Of a stretch of DNA of 64,000 nucleotides, positions 36,389 through 63,085 are shown piece after piece; within the stretch, counting starts at the first letter, position 1; every line of letters begins with the position of its first letter. The DNA lies in NCBI GenBank assembly GCA_025642075.2, contig JAODUO010000042.1, forward strand, positions 977,501-1,041,500, read 5' to 3'. The notes under the pieces were generated by a model. That model did not search any database. It was not told where the DNA came from and worked only from the letters and a program-made list of their open reading frames with translations. Source of the stretch: Ridgeia piscesae (taxonomy: Eukaryota > Annelida > Polychaeta > Sabellida > Siboglinidae). The translations under genes and the position numbers were made by a program.

Positions 36389-38498
36389 TCATGTTTTCAT
36401 GTTTGAGAACATGGAGCCGAGAGAGTGCACCCTGATGACCCTCCGTCGTCGTCTCAGCCAGAAGGAGAGAGAGCGTCTGTTGTGTAGAACCTGGTAGAGC
36501 ACCAGTAGACTCACACACACCAGCACGGTGTATCTGAAGGCGTGGGACGGTGGACGGTCCTTCTGCAACATCAAACACTACAGTTTTTGCTTATAACAAA
36601 ATTGGCAACAATTTGTGACATGTTATATAGGGATATTTTAAAGTGTTAAACATAATGTAATACAATATTTTTTAAAAGATGAAACAGTGTTTTAAGGGGA
36701 TACAAAGGTTATCATAAGGAACCAAAAATCAGCAGAAAAGTTGTATTTCGAAATCATAATTTCATGATGTTATAATATCTTATAATATTGTATGGTGCGG
36801 GACAATTTAAGAGTAACAGTGCAAACGTTTGATGAAACATGTTTTATGATGGAATTTGTAATAAAACATAGTGCTTGCATTTGAGGTAAACAAGTGATTT
36901 CATTTGCGACGTGACAAAGTACTTTGAAATAACTAAGAGGGGCAGATTTGAGTTACAGATATGGCATTTGTGAATGAGGTGTAGTGTGAGTGTTGTATTG
37001 GTCTTACACAAACACTAAACAAGAGCAGATATCAAACCTGTCTGCCTGCACTGGAGGCAGCTTGCTGCTGCTTCCACTTGATCAAGTAGAGAAACAACAC
37101 TTCGTAGATGGGATGAACCTGTTTCACTTCAGTCTGAAACATGACATGTTATTATTACTCCAAAACTAGCACACACATAGTCCCAGCTGTACACATTCCA
37201 GTCCCTGTAAAAATACAGTGTTATATGTTTCAAAACACACATATCCCAGCTGTACACAATTTATCAGTGTACTTAGTCCCATCAATGAACAAACCCTATT
37301 CCACTGAAGTTTAAAACACACATAGTCCCAGCTGTACACAGTTTAAAACACACATAGTCCCAGCTGTACACAGTTTAAAACACACATAGTCCCAGCTGTA
37401 CACAATTAAAAACACACATAGTCCCAGCTGTACACAGTTAAAAACACACATACTCCCAGCTGTACACAATTTAAAACACACATAGTCCCAGCTGTACACA
37501 GTTAAAAACACACATACTCCCAGCTGTACACAGTTTAAAACACACATAGTCCCAGCTGTACACAGTTTAAAACACACATAGTCCCAGCTGTACACAATTA
37601 AAAACACACATAGTCCCAGCTGTACACAGTTTATAGGGTGGTTGTATGTTTCATCAAGCAACTGTTTGCTGGGTGTTTGTTGATCAGTTGTACTTATGCC
37701 ATCAACCTGGAATCAAATCCCTATTACAATTAAATCTTTTGAAACTATGGCCATCTTTCCCCAAAAACTGAAAACACATTAATTTTGTTTGAAATTGCTT
37801 TACCATCATAACTTTTTGGTGGTTGCATGCTCCAATGATGACTCTTGCCCATCCCTGTTTATGCCAAATGATTGTGTTTGTTGTGCCTCTGAGCTTGAAT
37901 TTTCATGAATATAATACTTACTAATTTACTTTAGTTCTGATATTAAAAGCAAGAAGTAAGTATAAACAGTAACTGCCAATACACAATAAGTGCCAATATA
38001 GACTGTTTATAAATTGAATGTTTTGTTTGCAATATTAACATTTCACTGGTGCAAGTTATAACGCATACATTGTCTCATATTTACTTTAAACACAATATGG
38101 TGGACAAAACTATAAATAAACCTATTTTATAATATTTTAATGATTATCTTCATATTACTGCAACAGTTACCACTTTGTGTTTTAACTTAAAATCACCCTA
38201 CATCTCTCTAGAAAACACAACTTGGTTTGGAAGCTGGAATGAGGCTGGTGCATGTTTACAATTACTGTTGCTTAAATTTGTGATAAAAATGTATTTTGCA
38301 CTCATTGTGTGGTCTCTATGATTTGAGAGACTCGTGTTTTCACTGTTCTATATACAAAAAGTGTGAAAAATGTATTGCACAATTTTCGTCATGTTGCCAT
38401 AGTTACAACCTATACACTAGTTCTGTTATGAACATGTTTATATGCTTTCATGATCTACATAATCATATGTGTAAATTTATATATTGTATATATATATA

Positions 38499-38592
<94 letters not shown>

Positions 38593-41268
38593 CTTTCATA
38601 TTAGTGTCATACACTAGACCAGTGTGCTTAGATATGTTCTGATCACTTAATGTGACTACACAGGTGCTATGTCTGACAATAAGATAACAATGACAAATGA
38701 TTATGTTTCCACTTACTTGGAGGTTTTCATTTGAAGGATTGAAGAGGTCGAAGCAGATGGGGTGTTTTTTGAGGTCACCCCATAACTCAATAGCAAAGGA
38801 AAAGGGAATCTGAAAGGAAAAATTCAATGATTCATGTCAGGTGGTGACTGTCTCTCAGAAAATGTATGACCAATACCTATAAAACTATACAGACACCACC
38901 ATTGTTCTATCACTCCTAATGTTCATACTGATGCTATTTCTGAGTGATTTTACGCAGTTTTTCAAGGTATTACACAATTTTTTAGTTTTGTCTACCCTTT
39001 TGATGCAACTTTAAGTTATTCGAAGTAATATCTTTACATCATTAAGCAGGTTGTGTCAACTGTCACATTTTAATTTTGCAAAGTCAAAATTATATAGCCA
39101 TATGAAACAATGAAATTGTTCACTTACACCATCAGTACTACTTTAGGGTCAGGTTCTGAAATTCTGGTAGAATAACTTGGGTGACCTGAGACACATGCCA
39201 TCTTGTCAACATCTAAGTATGTTTTAAAACAGCAAAAGGAAATAGAAAAATTGAAAAAGTTTGGCTGTCAGAATTTTAGTGGCTGTACAATTAATAATAT
39301 GTATTTGACTTTTCAAACCGTGATTGATTTCCAATGCTACCATTGGCATGATGTGGATCGCTTATAAATAAATACGGTAATTTTACCTTTCTGACACCGG
39401 CCATGTAGTCAAATATCGTTCCGTCGGCCGGGTAGTCGTTGAGGTAGTAGGCCAGGCCGTAGGTGAACTTCTTGCCTGTAGCCCGGGCCATCTTCTGAGC
39501 AACATCAAGCATGCTATCCAGGTTCTCCGGCTTGCGTCGAGTCTGTTTTGACAATGAATCTACAACAGGATGAAATCAACAGAAAACCCACAAATTGGCA
39601 ATGTCACTATGATGTACTGACAAGTACCGGGGTAGTCATCATCATTGTGACTGCCACAGTCATCTTGTGGATTATTCGGCCATGCATATCTAAACTGCAT
39701 GACAATTTAAGTGACCTACAGAACAGACTAATTTGTCGTACTATGTTGTGATTAACACAGAAAATAACTTGATGTCACTAAACCCAAATGGCAAGGCGTT
39801 CATAAACATTTATAGCATCTTGTAAGAATCTTTTCTTGAAAGAACAGTTTGCTGTATTAATTTTTTATTAAATGAGGTGATGTTTTTATGAAATTAAACA
39901 AACTAAAGGGATACAAATAAACTTAATAATTAACATATTTACGTACCTGCAAAGGGGACATATATCTGTCTAATTCCTGAATGCAATGAGACAAATGCAT
40001 CAAAGCTGAAACTGGCCGTGAGGTTGCGCAGAATGTTGCACTCCGGCTCTACAACAGATGATAAACAGTCAAACATGACTACCAGAGTCTTACAATAATA
40101 CTTCTAGAGAGACTGGCGAGATGATGGACAGATGAACTAGATGAGTACTGAAAGGAGACAGAGGATGCTGCAAGACAGACAGATCTGGAAGCAAAATGCT
40201 GACTGCTGAGGCTTTTAAAATAATCTATATTCAGTTTGTTTGAGTATACACAACATACTTATTAAATCATACAGGTCCACACAACAATATAATTAATATA
40301 CCACTGTTTGCTTGGCCCACACTAAAAATCTGGTCAGAATAACATCTCGCATAAAAATATTCCTGGAGTTAAAATACTTTGTAAAAACTGCTCAAGGAAA
40401 AAACTTGATAAGAACAAGTTCATGAACAAATCAAGTATCAACTTATAACAGTCAAAAATAATAATAATATTGAATCTCCCAATAAATATTACATATTTTT
40501 TCATAAACAATTAATATATACGGGATATACGTAATATTCAACACATAACATACTGGGACACAGACCTGGGCGTGTCACATGACACATACACGTCCTGTTG
40601 ACATACCCACCTGAGAAAGCTCGAGGTCCTCTGAATTCCTCATCCTTGGGGTTGCCAGAGCTGCCGTGTTTACCAAAATTCCAGTCAAAGTTTCTGTTGA
40701 GATCCACACCAGTGACTGTGCCTCGCCAGCAGTAGTTGCCCGTCCTCTCCACATAGACACGCCCATCTGGGTTCATCATGGCCACGATAAACAAGTCAAT
40801 GTTTGATAGAATCAGCTGTGAGAACTCTCTTGCCATCGGTGACGCATCTGTCTTCAGGCCCCCAGTGAGATTTCCCACAAGGTAAATGAGACTTTCAATT
40901 GGGAAGAACTCCCTTGCATGTTCCCCGTATGATAGGAGTATCTTAACCTTGTCCCGAGAAGGATCCGTGTTGTACGATGGTTGCAGCTGGTTGTTTGTGA
41001 AGTTAGTGATGCGAAGAAGGAGTTGTGGTCTTCCCTCACGGGACACGAATGATGAGATCATCTGTATGTAACCAGGCGCCCGATTGGTCAATTTTAACAG
41101 TACAAGTTGTATCTGAGACATATTGTGGTAGACATTGTAGTCGGGTAATTCACTTTCCTTCTGTGGTTTGACATTGCCACAGTGGGTTGTTTTGATAAGT
41201 AAGACAGTGATGAGGAGGCAACTTGTCAACATGTTTACTGTACACAGTGGGTACATAGCTGTACACAA
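36389..41268 (-). CDS. M14 zinc carboxypeptidase with C-terminal membrane anchor
   Basis: A secreted or lumenal metallocarboxypeptidase that should remove C-terminal residues from peptides. Six exons on the minus strand: 41268-40611, 40048-39947, 39559-39387, 38809-38717, 37133-37038 and 36562-36389. They total 1296 nt (431 aa) and stay in frame. A start at Met13 (41232) would place the hydrophobic signal LTSCLLITVLLIKTTHC at the N-terminus. M14 residues are all visible: GEHARE (zinc His and Glu), MNPDGR, GVDLNRNFDWNF, SLHSG (zinc His), NDYPADGTIFDYMAG (active-site Tyr) and FAIELWGD (catalytic Glu). No propeptide was evident. The CFDLFNPSNENL segment resembles a plant/protist M14 branch. The last exon encodes YTVLVCVSLLVLYQVL followed by an Arg-rich tail, suggesting a type I anchor. 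The family is sure; the substrate is unknown. Confidence 0.88.
37165..37640. repeat. About 32-bp minisatellite in a carboxypeptidase intron
   Basis: About 13 units read ACACACATAGTCCCAGCTGT then ACACAGTTTAAA. The array sits upstream (minus sense) of the exon 37133-37038 but stops about 30 bp short of it. The unit does not contain that acceptor, so this array is a counter-example to the junction pattern. Confidence 0.9.
38486..38591. repeat. (AT)n microsatellite
   Basis: TA run with a few AATAT phase slips in a carboxypeptidase intron. Confidence 0.95.
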
Positions 41269-43957
41269 TTTGTATTATCTTCTCTCAATGTCAAGGATTA
41301 TTCCGCTCTTCATCCCATTTCCAATGGAATGCAATCCCACCAGAAATTATCATAACTTCAATCATGAATGCTCTCCAGGGACCGCCCATTGGAAGCTTCC
41401 CTTGTAGTTACAAACACCAGTCCACGTCTGCCATCTGCATAAACAAATAAAATGGTGTAAATAAAATACAAAACGTCATGCTATGCACATTTTTTCCATT
41501 TTATCCAATCATTTATGTTTCTTCAACTAAATAATATAGCAACATACCACAACACTCCATGCAGAGAGCTGTTTGAAGCTTCATATATATTCATGTTGAT
41601 GGAAAGACATTTCATCCATGAATCTCTCAGTTACCATTTCTTGGTCAATAGTGGATGCTTACACAAGGCAGTCCCTGTCAATGTTTCGGGAAGTACAGAA
41701 ATTCAACACAACTCGAACTGGATACAGAACCAAAGTAACTTTGATCTTAAATTATGTGGAAAAATGGAAATATTATCTGGTTTTGTGTCATACTTGTGTC
41801 GAAAAGTAAATGACTGGTGTGGTGCTTATGTATGCAGTTTGACGTATTAAATTAATGACTATCAAAAGAAAGAAAGATTATGGTTATAGCGTTTCTTCCA
41901 ACAGACATGGGCAATGCGGCAATCATTTATCTAACTTGCATAAATTATTAGCAGTGTAGAGGATTATGCTTTAGTTATGGTTACGGTAAAATCATTTTCA
42001 TGATCCCTTATGAAAGGCCTGTAGGCCAGCATGGTATACATAACTTCCAAAATTACAGCACAGTGGCTGAAATGGTACTGAACTACCATCTCAACGGTGG
42101 CACTAGGATTCAAACTTCAGTCCCTCAGAACAACAGTTCAGCAACCTAACTGCACTGCACACCACAACTGCATAAAAGTCAGCGACTTCTTCAACTTAAA
42201 AATTGTAATTAAAATAAGATTTAAACACTGTCATTGGATTTATGGTCATTTCTCGTGGGAGAATTCAATTTAAATAAATAAATATATATATGTGTGTATA
42301 TACAAATAGCATGCCATAGGCTATGTGTGCAGGTACATAGTTTTTGAATAACATAAACAAATTATATGTTGTTTTGTTCTTCATATTATGCCATATTTGT
42401 AAAAAACAAAAAAATTGAAAGTAAACTAAAACAAGACTACAAATGTGGGCGTGGCTCCCATCTGTACCAAGTGTTGTGTGAGTGACATATACTGGACGCC
42501 ACACCAGTCGAACACATGAATCAAAACTGCCGTATTTTACAATTTAAACATACTTTCTTAATCTGTACTTTATAGCACTTAGACTATTTGATTCAATTTG
42601 TGCAAACCTAATTTTATGGCTTAAAAGGTAAAATTTTGGCGAAACATAACTGTTATATTATTGGCTAACATGCGTTCGTGAGAAGTTAGAAGTACCCGCG
42701 TCTTCCAAGTTGCATCTAACGATCTTTCATCTGTGCAGTCATATAGCGTGCTTGATGGCAGGCTATTGTCTCTATTTATCCAGAGTTAATTAGCGCATAT
42801 GCAAACATGGGCTATTTGTCCGTATCGATCTCAGGCTATTTGTCCATATTTATCCGGTCAAATAGCATATATGCAAACTTGAGCTATTTGTCCATAGTTG
42901 GACGAATAGTTCCTCAGGCTATTCGACCGTATCTGGCTTTAACTTTAAATTATACAGGCTTTAACTTTAAATTATTGACTTTAGTTAAAATATTGTAAAA
43001 TATAAATAGATCGAAGGAATTATATGGATTGCCATGTAAGGATATTTAGGGTGTCCGCAGATGAAACAGGTAGTCTTGAAAACACGGACTCTATTAAAAG
43101 CGGAGGCATAGCATAGCCACAGGCATAGTTGAGCTTATTTCGACTTGAAATTGAGTCTCGCCTCTCGGACTCGTGGAAAGCAGATGTCAAACTCAGTCGA
43201 GACTCGACTCTTGAGTTTGACAGTCCGAGACAGAGTCTTAAATTAACGCATTACGTATCGATGAGAATATAACTTTACTTTGCTCTTTATGAAGTGAACA
43301 TATTCTTGCCTTTAATTAGAGAGAAAGCCATGTCGTTTGCATATGTATGCGTTAACGCGTCTGCAACAGCACTACAGTTTTGTCTGTTAGTTACGCTCGT
43401 ACGCCTCCAGTTATCGCCCATATTGAGTATACATTATTTCATAATATGCGTTTCTAATCGTATTCACGAGTTTCCAGATTTACCAGAATGCGATGTTGTT
43501 TTTGTTAGGTTTGTATGGAATACTCACGGATAGCTGCGTGTTTGTTATAATGTTACATTACATATGCAGATGTGATTGATTTTGAACATAATAATATATA
43601 TCAATTAATCCATGGTCCTAATGAGACGCACGTTGTGGCCGCGTTAAAGAAACAAATTATTTATCATCAACAAAAGATACTGTGTATACGTATATTATAT
43701 CCCATATTTTAAATACATCAATCTTTTATCATCCAACATTTATTGAAATCAGTTGTTCCAAATAAACTATGTTTACATTTTGTCCGGTGACATTTTGCCC
43801 GGTATGTCACCAACATGGCAGCGCCCTTGAGGACACGCTTTGTAAATAGACGCTCAGTTACTTCTGTGTCATGATGTTTACACCAAGGGACGCAATTTAA
43901 TCACTTGCGATGTATTAATTAGCATATGTACTGTACATAGCAAAATCAAATTTAACC
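41269..43957. promoter_or_regulatory. Divergent intergenic region, carboxypeptidase and TRMT61B-like genes
   Basis: 2.7 kb between two start codons facing away from each other. It holds a possible SINE (42040-42190, minus) and, near 42790-42980, short repeats of CTATTTGTCC plus a doubled GGCTTTAACTTTAAATTAT. No TATA box or other element could be placed with confidence. Open frames at 41515 and 43294 have no recognisable homology. Confidence 0.35.
42040..42190 (-). mobile_element. Possible tRNA-derived SINE fragment
   Basis: On the minus strand GTTTGAATCCTAGTGCC resembles a B box and lies about 50 bases after a GTGCAGTTAGGTTG stretch that could be an A box. It differs from the other SINE-like repeats in this window. 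Confidence 0.35.
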
Positions 43958-57682
<13,725 letters not shown>

Positions 57683-59736
57683 ACATGTCGTACTAACTCA
57701 TAAGTTTTCTATGTGTACATGTACAGTGGAAGTGGAACATCGTTAAACTGTTACTTTGATCCACAATGTTAGTTTCTGGATAAACATAATTGGGTATATT
57801 GCCAATAATTCCAGTCCTGTGAGAGACTGCCTGGATTGTGAGGTTTCTGGGTTACTGGGATCCAACTTAACAAGGTTCCACAGCAGTGCTCAGCAACTAA
57901 AGTAACCATCCTCTTGAAGGGATGACCTGGTAGTTTGTAAGTAGCTCTAGGAGGTTGTCTTCATGTTTAGGTCAACTAAGTCTAGTTCAGTATTATATGT
58001 GGATCCTATGTACACACAAATGCAAGGGCTATATAAAGAATGGCATTAAAATGCAACAATTACAGAAGACATACATAGTAATGCCAGCAGATGTCAAACT
58101 TCTAGTAACAGACTTTGCCCAGAGAATTTACAGAGAAAACTATCAATCTGTTAATGTGTATGCAACATTTGTATGGAGCAACAGATGCATGCTTGCAGTT
58201 GGAGTATTAGTAGGAATAAACCACACAGTGAAAACAGCACACTAACAAGGAGTGTAGTCAACTGCCACTATTTTAATAATGCATTTATGGCGGGCCATGT
58301 TTTATTATACTATAATTTATAAACCTGCAGCATGGACTTTTTAAATAATGACTCCCTTTGTTACAAGTACTATCATCACATCCATGAACTAGTAACTTTT
58401 TAATTAGTCTTATTTCAGTCCTCCATTGTACATTATGAATGCTGTCTGTTGATGTTTAATATCACTTTTTATAATATGAATACATTCAAAATGTGTGGGT
58501 AATTGCTATATAGGATTTGTGACTTTTTTCTGTTTATATGCAATTGGCAGTAGAGATGGAAATGCAGCTGGTTTGTTTCCTTGGAAGTTGTCATTGTCAC
58601 TCTATACCTTGACATAATCCATATGTTGGCTGATGCAACTCTATGTGATTATATATTTCATTACACTGAACACATCCAGATTATGGAAATTAAAACAGGT
58701 GATTTAACAGTTCAAACATGCAGGCTTAACAGTGGCATGTCTTGAATTCAACAGTAACCAGTCCATGCAGCTGTTTGATGCAATGCTCTGACAACTACCC
58801 ACCATGTTAATAAATTAGGCATTATAATTTCAAAAAAATATGGTAAAAGTCAAGGCCAACTAGGGTTGTCCTCAATTTTGCAAAATTGGAGAACTGTGGT
58901 TGAGAAACTGAGATATAATGTGTTGTTGTACATCCCAGGGTATGCAGTAGAGTACACGTGGGTGGGTGCTGACATTCACACCCGCATATCACCCATTTAG
59001 TGGCTTCTAAGTTGTGTACTCAGAAAGAATAACACCAATACATTCTGGCTTCAGTTATTTAATAAATAGTTGAGTAAGCATCCGTTAATATCAACAACAC
59101 ACATATTAATGATTTTCAGACAAGCACCTTATAAACAGCAAGTTCTAATTTCTTTCAGTGAAATCTATGCTAAAACAGTGCAAGTTCCTTGGCTAGCCAA
59201 AATTTTTTTTAATGGAATTATCTGTTTCAGTGTTTCTTGTGAGACTGCGGAAGATATGAAATGAAACAAGGGTGAGAGAGAATGGGGTAAAGGTGTGTCT
59301 CTCCACCCCTCACCCCAACAGCAAGTCACCACTTCCATGAGAGAACAACCCTCAGTGAATTTGAACAACCATGCCACATACAGTACTGTACAAGGGACAG
59401 TTCAGTTTTCTCAGGGAGAATATCGAACTAATGGGGACGGATCAGAGACTGGGTTTCACAGACTAACAAAGCACATTATCATAGCAATTAGATTCAAGTC
59501 AACTAACAATGGACACTACCATTCTTTCAGACAAGTTTCACAAACTGCTGGTAAGTTAAATACAATATTTGATAGGTTTATAGATTATACACATATACAT
59601 ACATACACTATTTACATAATTAGTGTAAGATCAGTGTGCCAGATTACCTGCATGTTTGATAAATAAAGGCATCTAGCAACCTTAGATCAACTTCCTGTTG
59701 TAATTCATTTGTAGTCCAGTTGTTGTTTATCCAGTG

Positions 59737-59819
<83 letters not shown>

Positions 59820-60348
59820 CAGTGTCACCATATATCTTACAACATAACCAAGACAGACATAGCAGGATGTCAATGTTAATTATTAGCACATACCAATCGC
59901 TATACTGAAACAATGATATAATAGACCAAACCCCATTTAAGTATCATAAGCTAAGTGCTGAAGCTAATGAATCAAGCAATGCGTAGCAAAATAACAATCA
60001 TCATTGACAAATTTATAATGTCTTTCAGCAAGTTCGGAATGCATAATGAAGTGCTCTTAAAAGATGGTTGTGATCCTCTAAAACAAGGAATTTAACACTA
60101 ATCGCTAAATTAATATGTTGATATAAGTCAATGTTACTAATTACAAAACAAACATGAATGCAAGACACAAATGCTGGATGGACAAATATATCGACCAAGT
60201 GTCATCACACAGAGCAAGCAGTACAGTTTAGACTAACAGACTAAACTGCAGATGACAAACAGGATGTCAGCAAAAAGTGTGTAAAAGTGTCAATGGAACA
60301 GGCTTAATTTTGTACTCGTATTGTCTAAATAGAAGTATCTTCTTTTTC
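57683..60348. other. Intergenic, TRMT61B-like gene to SPDYA-like gene (tail to tail)
   Basis: Low-GC sequence with a TA run at 59738-59819 and AATAAA near 59661. Open frames at 57955 and 59295 show no recognisable homology and biased, low-complexity composition. A further 3' exon of the TRMT61B-like gene cannot be excluded. Confidence 0.5.
59738..59819. repeat. (AT)n microsatellite
   Basis: TA dinucleotide run with two phase slips. Confidence 0.95.
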
Positions 60349-60720
60349 TCATTCTTCATCATGCGCCCAGATACCATCCTCTGCCTGCAATGTTTGCTTC
60401 AACCCTAGAAACAACGGATGTGAAATGGATCACTAATAAATGTAATCTGGAGGGCATTCAATAAATAAAAATTTATTATTTTCAAGCTTATTAACAAATG
60501 TGGTAAAAGTGGTTGAGTATTTTGAAGATGCCATTTGGGGAAATGTTGTCATTTGCACACACCCACGTACTACCTGACACAAACACGTTGCACGCAAATA
60601 TGGATAGTAAATATTCACATCCAAGCAGCCAGAAAACATGCATAGACAAACACTGCCAGACCCAGTGCCAGTAAATATGACCACAAAAACATTGCCAGAA
60701 AACACACACACACGCACGCA

Positions 60721-60761
<41 letters not shown>

Positions 60762-62076
60762 CTGAGAGTGAAAATGCATGCACAAACATTGGCAGTAAAC
60801 ATGTAAAAGTAGTTCGATGCACCGTGCTGTATCCAGTCATCACGACTGCTCAGAGTGCTTTACACATCATGCATAAACAACACTACTAAACAAATAACTG
60901 TTTTTATGGCAAGATTTAGAGACTACACAAAGTCCTCGCTAGATACACTAAAAACTACAGACTTTGGGACATGCTTCTCCTCCAGCTAACCAGGGTAGAA
61001 TCAATACGGGTTTAGGCAAATTAAATCATAACAAAATATTCATGTCAGTACATATCATCAACCATGCACACAAACCACTGAAACAGTGTGTAAGCATTGC
61101 ATGGTGTCATCAGTGGTAGAACTATCCACTTACTTGCCCTGTGTTAAAAAGTTAAATATGCCAGCAGCATATAATTTATATATTTTTTAGATGGATACAT
61201 AAGTGAATGGGAGATAGACATGATATATTTATTACTTTCTGATGATAACGATTTGTGAAAACTATTTTATGGCATATTTTCACAGCACAAATGTGTGGTT
61301 TTATTGTAATAGTTCACTAAATAATAGTCAAGCCCTCTGGTTATGTTTCAAGTCAACAATGCTACCAGTCCAACTTCACTGAAAACGCATTCATCCACTT
61401 CTGCTCATCCACGCAACTTCAGCATAATTATGTAATGGTTTATGGATGTGGCAATCATACCACATATGGTGTATACTGAATGAGCAGTTAAACATGACAG
61501 ATAGTTGTGAAGCCAAGGCGGCATCGCGTATGAAAACCATGAATTAAGCATCACCAACATACATACATACCTTCCATGTTAAATCTTGAATTAACTTGGG
61601 GTACGAAGGATAAATTCATGGTATAAGTATCATCCTGGGAGGACTCGCTTCCAGAAGAGAGATACCAGGAGATGCTGCCTGGACTAGCAGAGTCGTACTC
61701 CGTGTACTGACTACACTGCTTGCACAGCCAGGGCGTCGAGTCAGGTCCTCGAGGGTAGCCATCGTCATCAGGGTCACGCTTGTAAGCACGGATTGCTCCG
61801 GTGTGGTGCTCTGGTCGCTCCCGTTGCCAGCACCAGTGCCCGGCATTTATGGCCATCACCTGACAGCAGAGATAGTTTTACAGCTGCATAAACCACATTT
61901 TGCTGCATATGATGACCACAATTAATATATTATATTATTTGTACTGTTTATTTCTTTTTTATTACATTTATTTTATATATCTAATGAGCATTGTACACAA
62001 AATTCCCTTCATGGGATAATAAAGTTTGATTGTATTGTGTTGCATATGGATTATAAAATACGCGTGTGCGTGCACA

Positions 62077-62148
<72 letters not shown>

Positions 62149-63013
62149 CACACACAGTCATATCCTATTTTGATTTGGATTTCTTTTAAATGAGAAAATA
62201 ATAAAGTAAAAGTACTAATTATTGGTATTTATTGTTATCACAAGAATAACTTTAATGACAAAGTTATCACTCATATAGGAGCTACTGTTGTTAACAGGGC
62301 AAAACTACCTAATGGGTTAAGTTTGATGTTGGTTTGCTTAAGGTCTAAGTTGTAGTTCAACAATCAAAGATAATCCCATAGACCAGTTTATCCAGCATTT
62401 CTCAACTGGATTTACTCAACGACCCCTTGTTGTGGGTTGGTGGCTGTTCACGTAGGGGAAATTGTTTTTGATTTGATTGTTGAAGACAGACTTGAATATA
62501 CTCCTGTGTTCTATTATGGTATATCTTGTATTATATTATGATCTATGGCAACAGGATGCGCTGCCAAGTGTGAGTCTACAATCCCATTCTACAGACCGAC
62601 ATTGGCACATATCTTGTGACCCCTTGGGAGAGTCATGCCACTGTTTGAGAAATGCCAAGTTAATGTCCAAAATACAGATTTCAACAAAAATGGTTTCATA
62701 TCTGCAATGCATAAAACACATTGAAAAATTCCCTATAAACTTATGTGTTGATGAAAAACAGTTATTGAAACAAATTAGGCAAAGTGCTTTATTCGATGTG
62801 TGTGCAGTGTGCACCTGCTTAGCAGGTACATGTAGACTTACCTCATCACAGCACTTCTTGCTGACAACTGCTCTATATCCTATTTTCATCCACAGTTTAT
62901 CCCTTTTGTGCAAGAATCCAATGTACTTGTTTCTCCATCCTTTGCCAAGTGCCCATGGAAATATCTCATACTTGTAATCTTCTTCATCTTCTTCCATATC
63001 ATTTGCCAAATAT
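60349..63013 (-). CDS. SPDYA: Speedy/RINGO A-like CDK activator, 3' part of gene
   Basis: Speedy proteins bind and activate CDK1/CDK2 without being cyclins and act in meiosis and S-phase entry. Three minus-strand exons were found: 63013-62842, 61859-61571 and 60404-60349, with matching phases (1, 0, 1). The RINGO core reads [56 protein letters not shown], then [33 protein letters not shown]. This follows vertebrate SPDYA almost residue by residue. After it comes a Ser-rich stretch ([11 protein letters not shown]), and the short last exon ends [17 protein letters not shown]. The first half of the RINGO domain and the start codon must lie right of 64000. Several speedy paralogs exist, so the letter A is by best resemblance. 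Confidence 0.9.
60705..60760. repeat. (CA)n-rich microsatellite in a SPDYA-like intron
   Basis: CACACA with a few CACGCA interruptions, ending before GCTGAGAG. Confidence 0.9.
62064..62156. repeat. (ACGC)n / (AC)n compound microsatellite
   Basis: About 17 CGCA tetramers followed by a CA run. This alternating purine-pyrimidine tract could adopt Z-DNA. It lies in a SPDYA-like intron. Confidence 0.93.
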
Positions 63014-63023
63014 CTGAAAGGAT

Positions 63024-63028
<5 letters not shown>

Positions 63029-63082
<54 letters not shown>
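63029..63082. repeat. (AT)n microsatellite
   Basis: TA run 15 bp upstream (minus sense) of the acceptor of the SPDYA-like exon at 63013. Confidence 0.95.

Positions 63083-63085
<3 letters not shown>

Noticed and set aside
35590..36406. Cysteine-rich open frames on both strands, and a CRISPR-like look of regular repeats
   Set aside because: 31-bp tandem units with no unique spacers, in an animal genome. All frames are open because 31 is not a multiple of 3.
43294..43533. 79-aa open frame upstream of the methyltransferase gene
   Set aside because: No homology recognised and no splice or start context. The length is within chance for this base composition.
57955..58245. 96-aa open frame after the methyltransferase gene
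   Set aside because: No recognisable domain. It could be 3' UTR; nothing ties it to the upstream exons.
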